Below, in pieces: positions 63,547 to 64,000 of a stretch of DNA of 64,000 nucleotides (the first letter of the stretch is position 1; every line of letters starts with the position of its first letter). The position numbers were made by a program, and so were the translations under genes. The notes under the pieces are model-generated. The model was not told the origin of the DNA. It saw only the letters and a list, made by a program, of their open reading frames with translations, and did no database searches. The DNA is from Ideonella_A sp963843805. Its GTDB lineage: Bacteria > Pseudomonadota > Gammaproteobacteria > Burkholderiales > Burkholderiaceae_C. The DNA lies in the NCBI GenBank assembly GCA_963843805.1, contig CAWJLY010000001.1:124001-188000 (forward strand), read 5' to 3'.

Positions 63547-64000
63547 TCACAACCAGGTGACGGCACCTTCTTCCGCGCTGAGCACATTTCGACGCATTCC
63601 GCCGAACAGTTCACGGCCAAGGCCATGCGCATTGACCTGTTGCAGCGCATCGGAAAGTGCGAGCCTGCTCGCGCGCAGCCCACTCCTGTGCGTCAACCTT
63701 GGCTTCGAGCACACCCGCCGCTGCGTCGAGGCGGATCAGGTCACCGTTGCGAACCTTGCCAAGCGGCCCTCCGACAACCACCTCCGGGCTGACGTGAATG
63801 GCTGCCGGAACCTTGCCCGACGCGCCGCTCATGCGGCCATCGGTCACCAGCGCGACCCGGAAACCCTTGCCCTGCAGGACCGCCAGCGGCGGCGTCAACT
63901 TGTGCAGTTCGGGCATGCCATTGGCGCGTGGGCCCTGAAAGCGGACGACGGCAACAAAATCGCGTTCCAGCTGCCCGGCCTTGAATGCCTGCAACAGCTC
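63547..64000 (-). CDS. edd: Phosphogluconate dehydratase, C-terminal part (one frameshift)
   Basis: Edd dehydrates 6-phosphogluconate to KDPG, feeding Eda. Only the last 150 residues or so are inside the window; the gene enters from the right edge. Seen are VAVVRFQGPRANGMPELHKL, ALVTDGRMSGASGKVPAAIH and VRNGDLIRLDAAAGVLEAKV, all typical of the IlvD/Edd family. A frame change near 63655 is needed to reach ALQQVNAHGLGRELFGGMRR and VLSAEEGAVTWL at the C-terminus. GRELF and the short tail favour Edd over IlvD, as does the neighbour eda. Confidence 0.9.

Overview
The window is a piece of a purple phototrophic betaproteobacterial chromosome. A Burkholderiales-like organism in the style of Rubrivivax or Rhodoferax is the best fit. 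Two blocks support this: a photosynthesis cluster in the order bchFNBHLM-lhaA-puhABC-acsF-puhE, with acsF inside the puh genes, and the betaproteobacterial housekeeping order leuCDB-asd-fimV-truA-trpFBA-accD-folC-dedD-cvpA-purF-metZ next to sdhCDAB-sdhE-gltA. No rRNA, CRISPR array, phage or intact insertion sequence was seen.

Layout. (1) 1-19032, mostly + strand: a cobalamin-binding AerR/PpaA-type regulator runs leftwards off the edge and is divergent from bchF. The bacteriochlorophyll and reaction-centre-H genes follow, and the block ends with the repressor ppsR and a bacteriophytochrome (bphP). Regulators that could sense B12, redox and red/far-red light therefore flank the structural genes. 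(2) 19082-21958, - strand: an arsenic island, arsR-arsI-arsC-acr3, followed by truncated remnants of a second arsC and of arsA. (3) 22142-47047, - strand: gltX with tRNA-Ala, tRNA-Glu and tRNA-Asp, then (read upstream) purine, folate, fatty-acid, tryptophan, leucine and aspartate-family genes, fimV, then gltA, sdhE and sdhBADC. (4) 47132-54509: a GntR regulator, mdh, a CitE-like lyase, a Lys/Ser-rich secreted protein, a VapBC toxin-antitoxin pair and acnB. (5) 54558-64000: a cupredoxin-FTR1 iron uptake pair, an amt gene with a likely sigma-54 promoter, sbcB, acnA, a YffB/Spx-type protein, a BamE-like lipoprotein, eda and a partial edd (Entner-Doudoroff).

Functional logic. Block 1 makes bacteriochlorophyllide (dark-operative reductase BchLNB, Mg-chelatase BchH, methyltransferase BchM, oxygen-dependent cyclase AcsF, hydratase BchF) and assembles the reaction centre (LhaA, PuhA, PuhB, PuhC, PuhE). 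Blocks 3-5 hold much of the oxidative TCA cycle (gltA, acnA, acnB, sdh, mdh) and the Entner-Doudoroff route, consistent with a facultative photoheterotroph.

Data caveat. Between about 3.0 and 18.4 kb almost every gene is broken by repeated single-base frameshifts although its protein sequence stays conserved across the shifts, and the ars genes carry more. Elsewhere only trpF, sbcB and edd each show one. I treat most of these as sequence errors, so coordinates of the broken genes are whole-gene spans and no single uninterrupted reading frame exists for them in this sequence.
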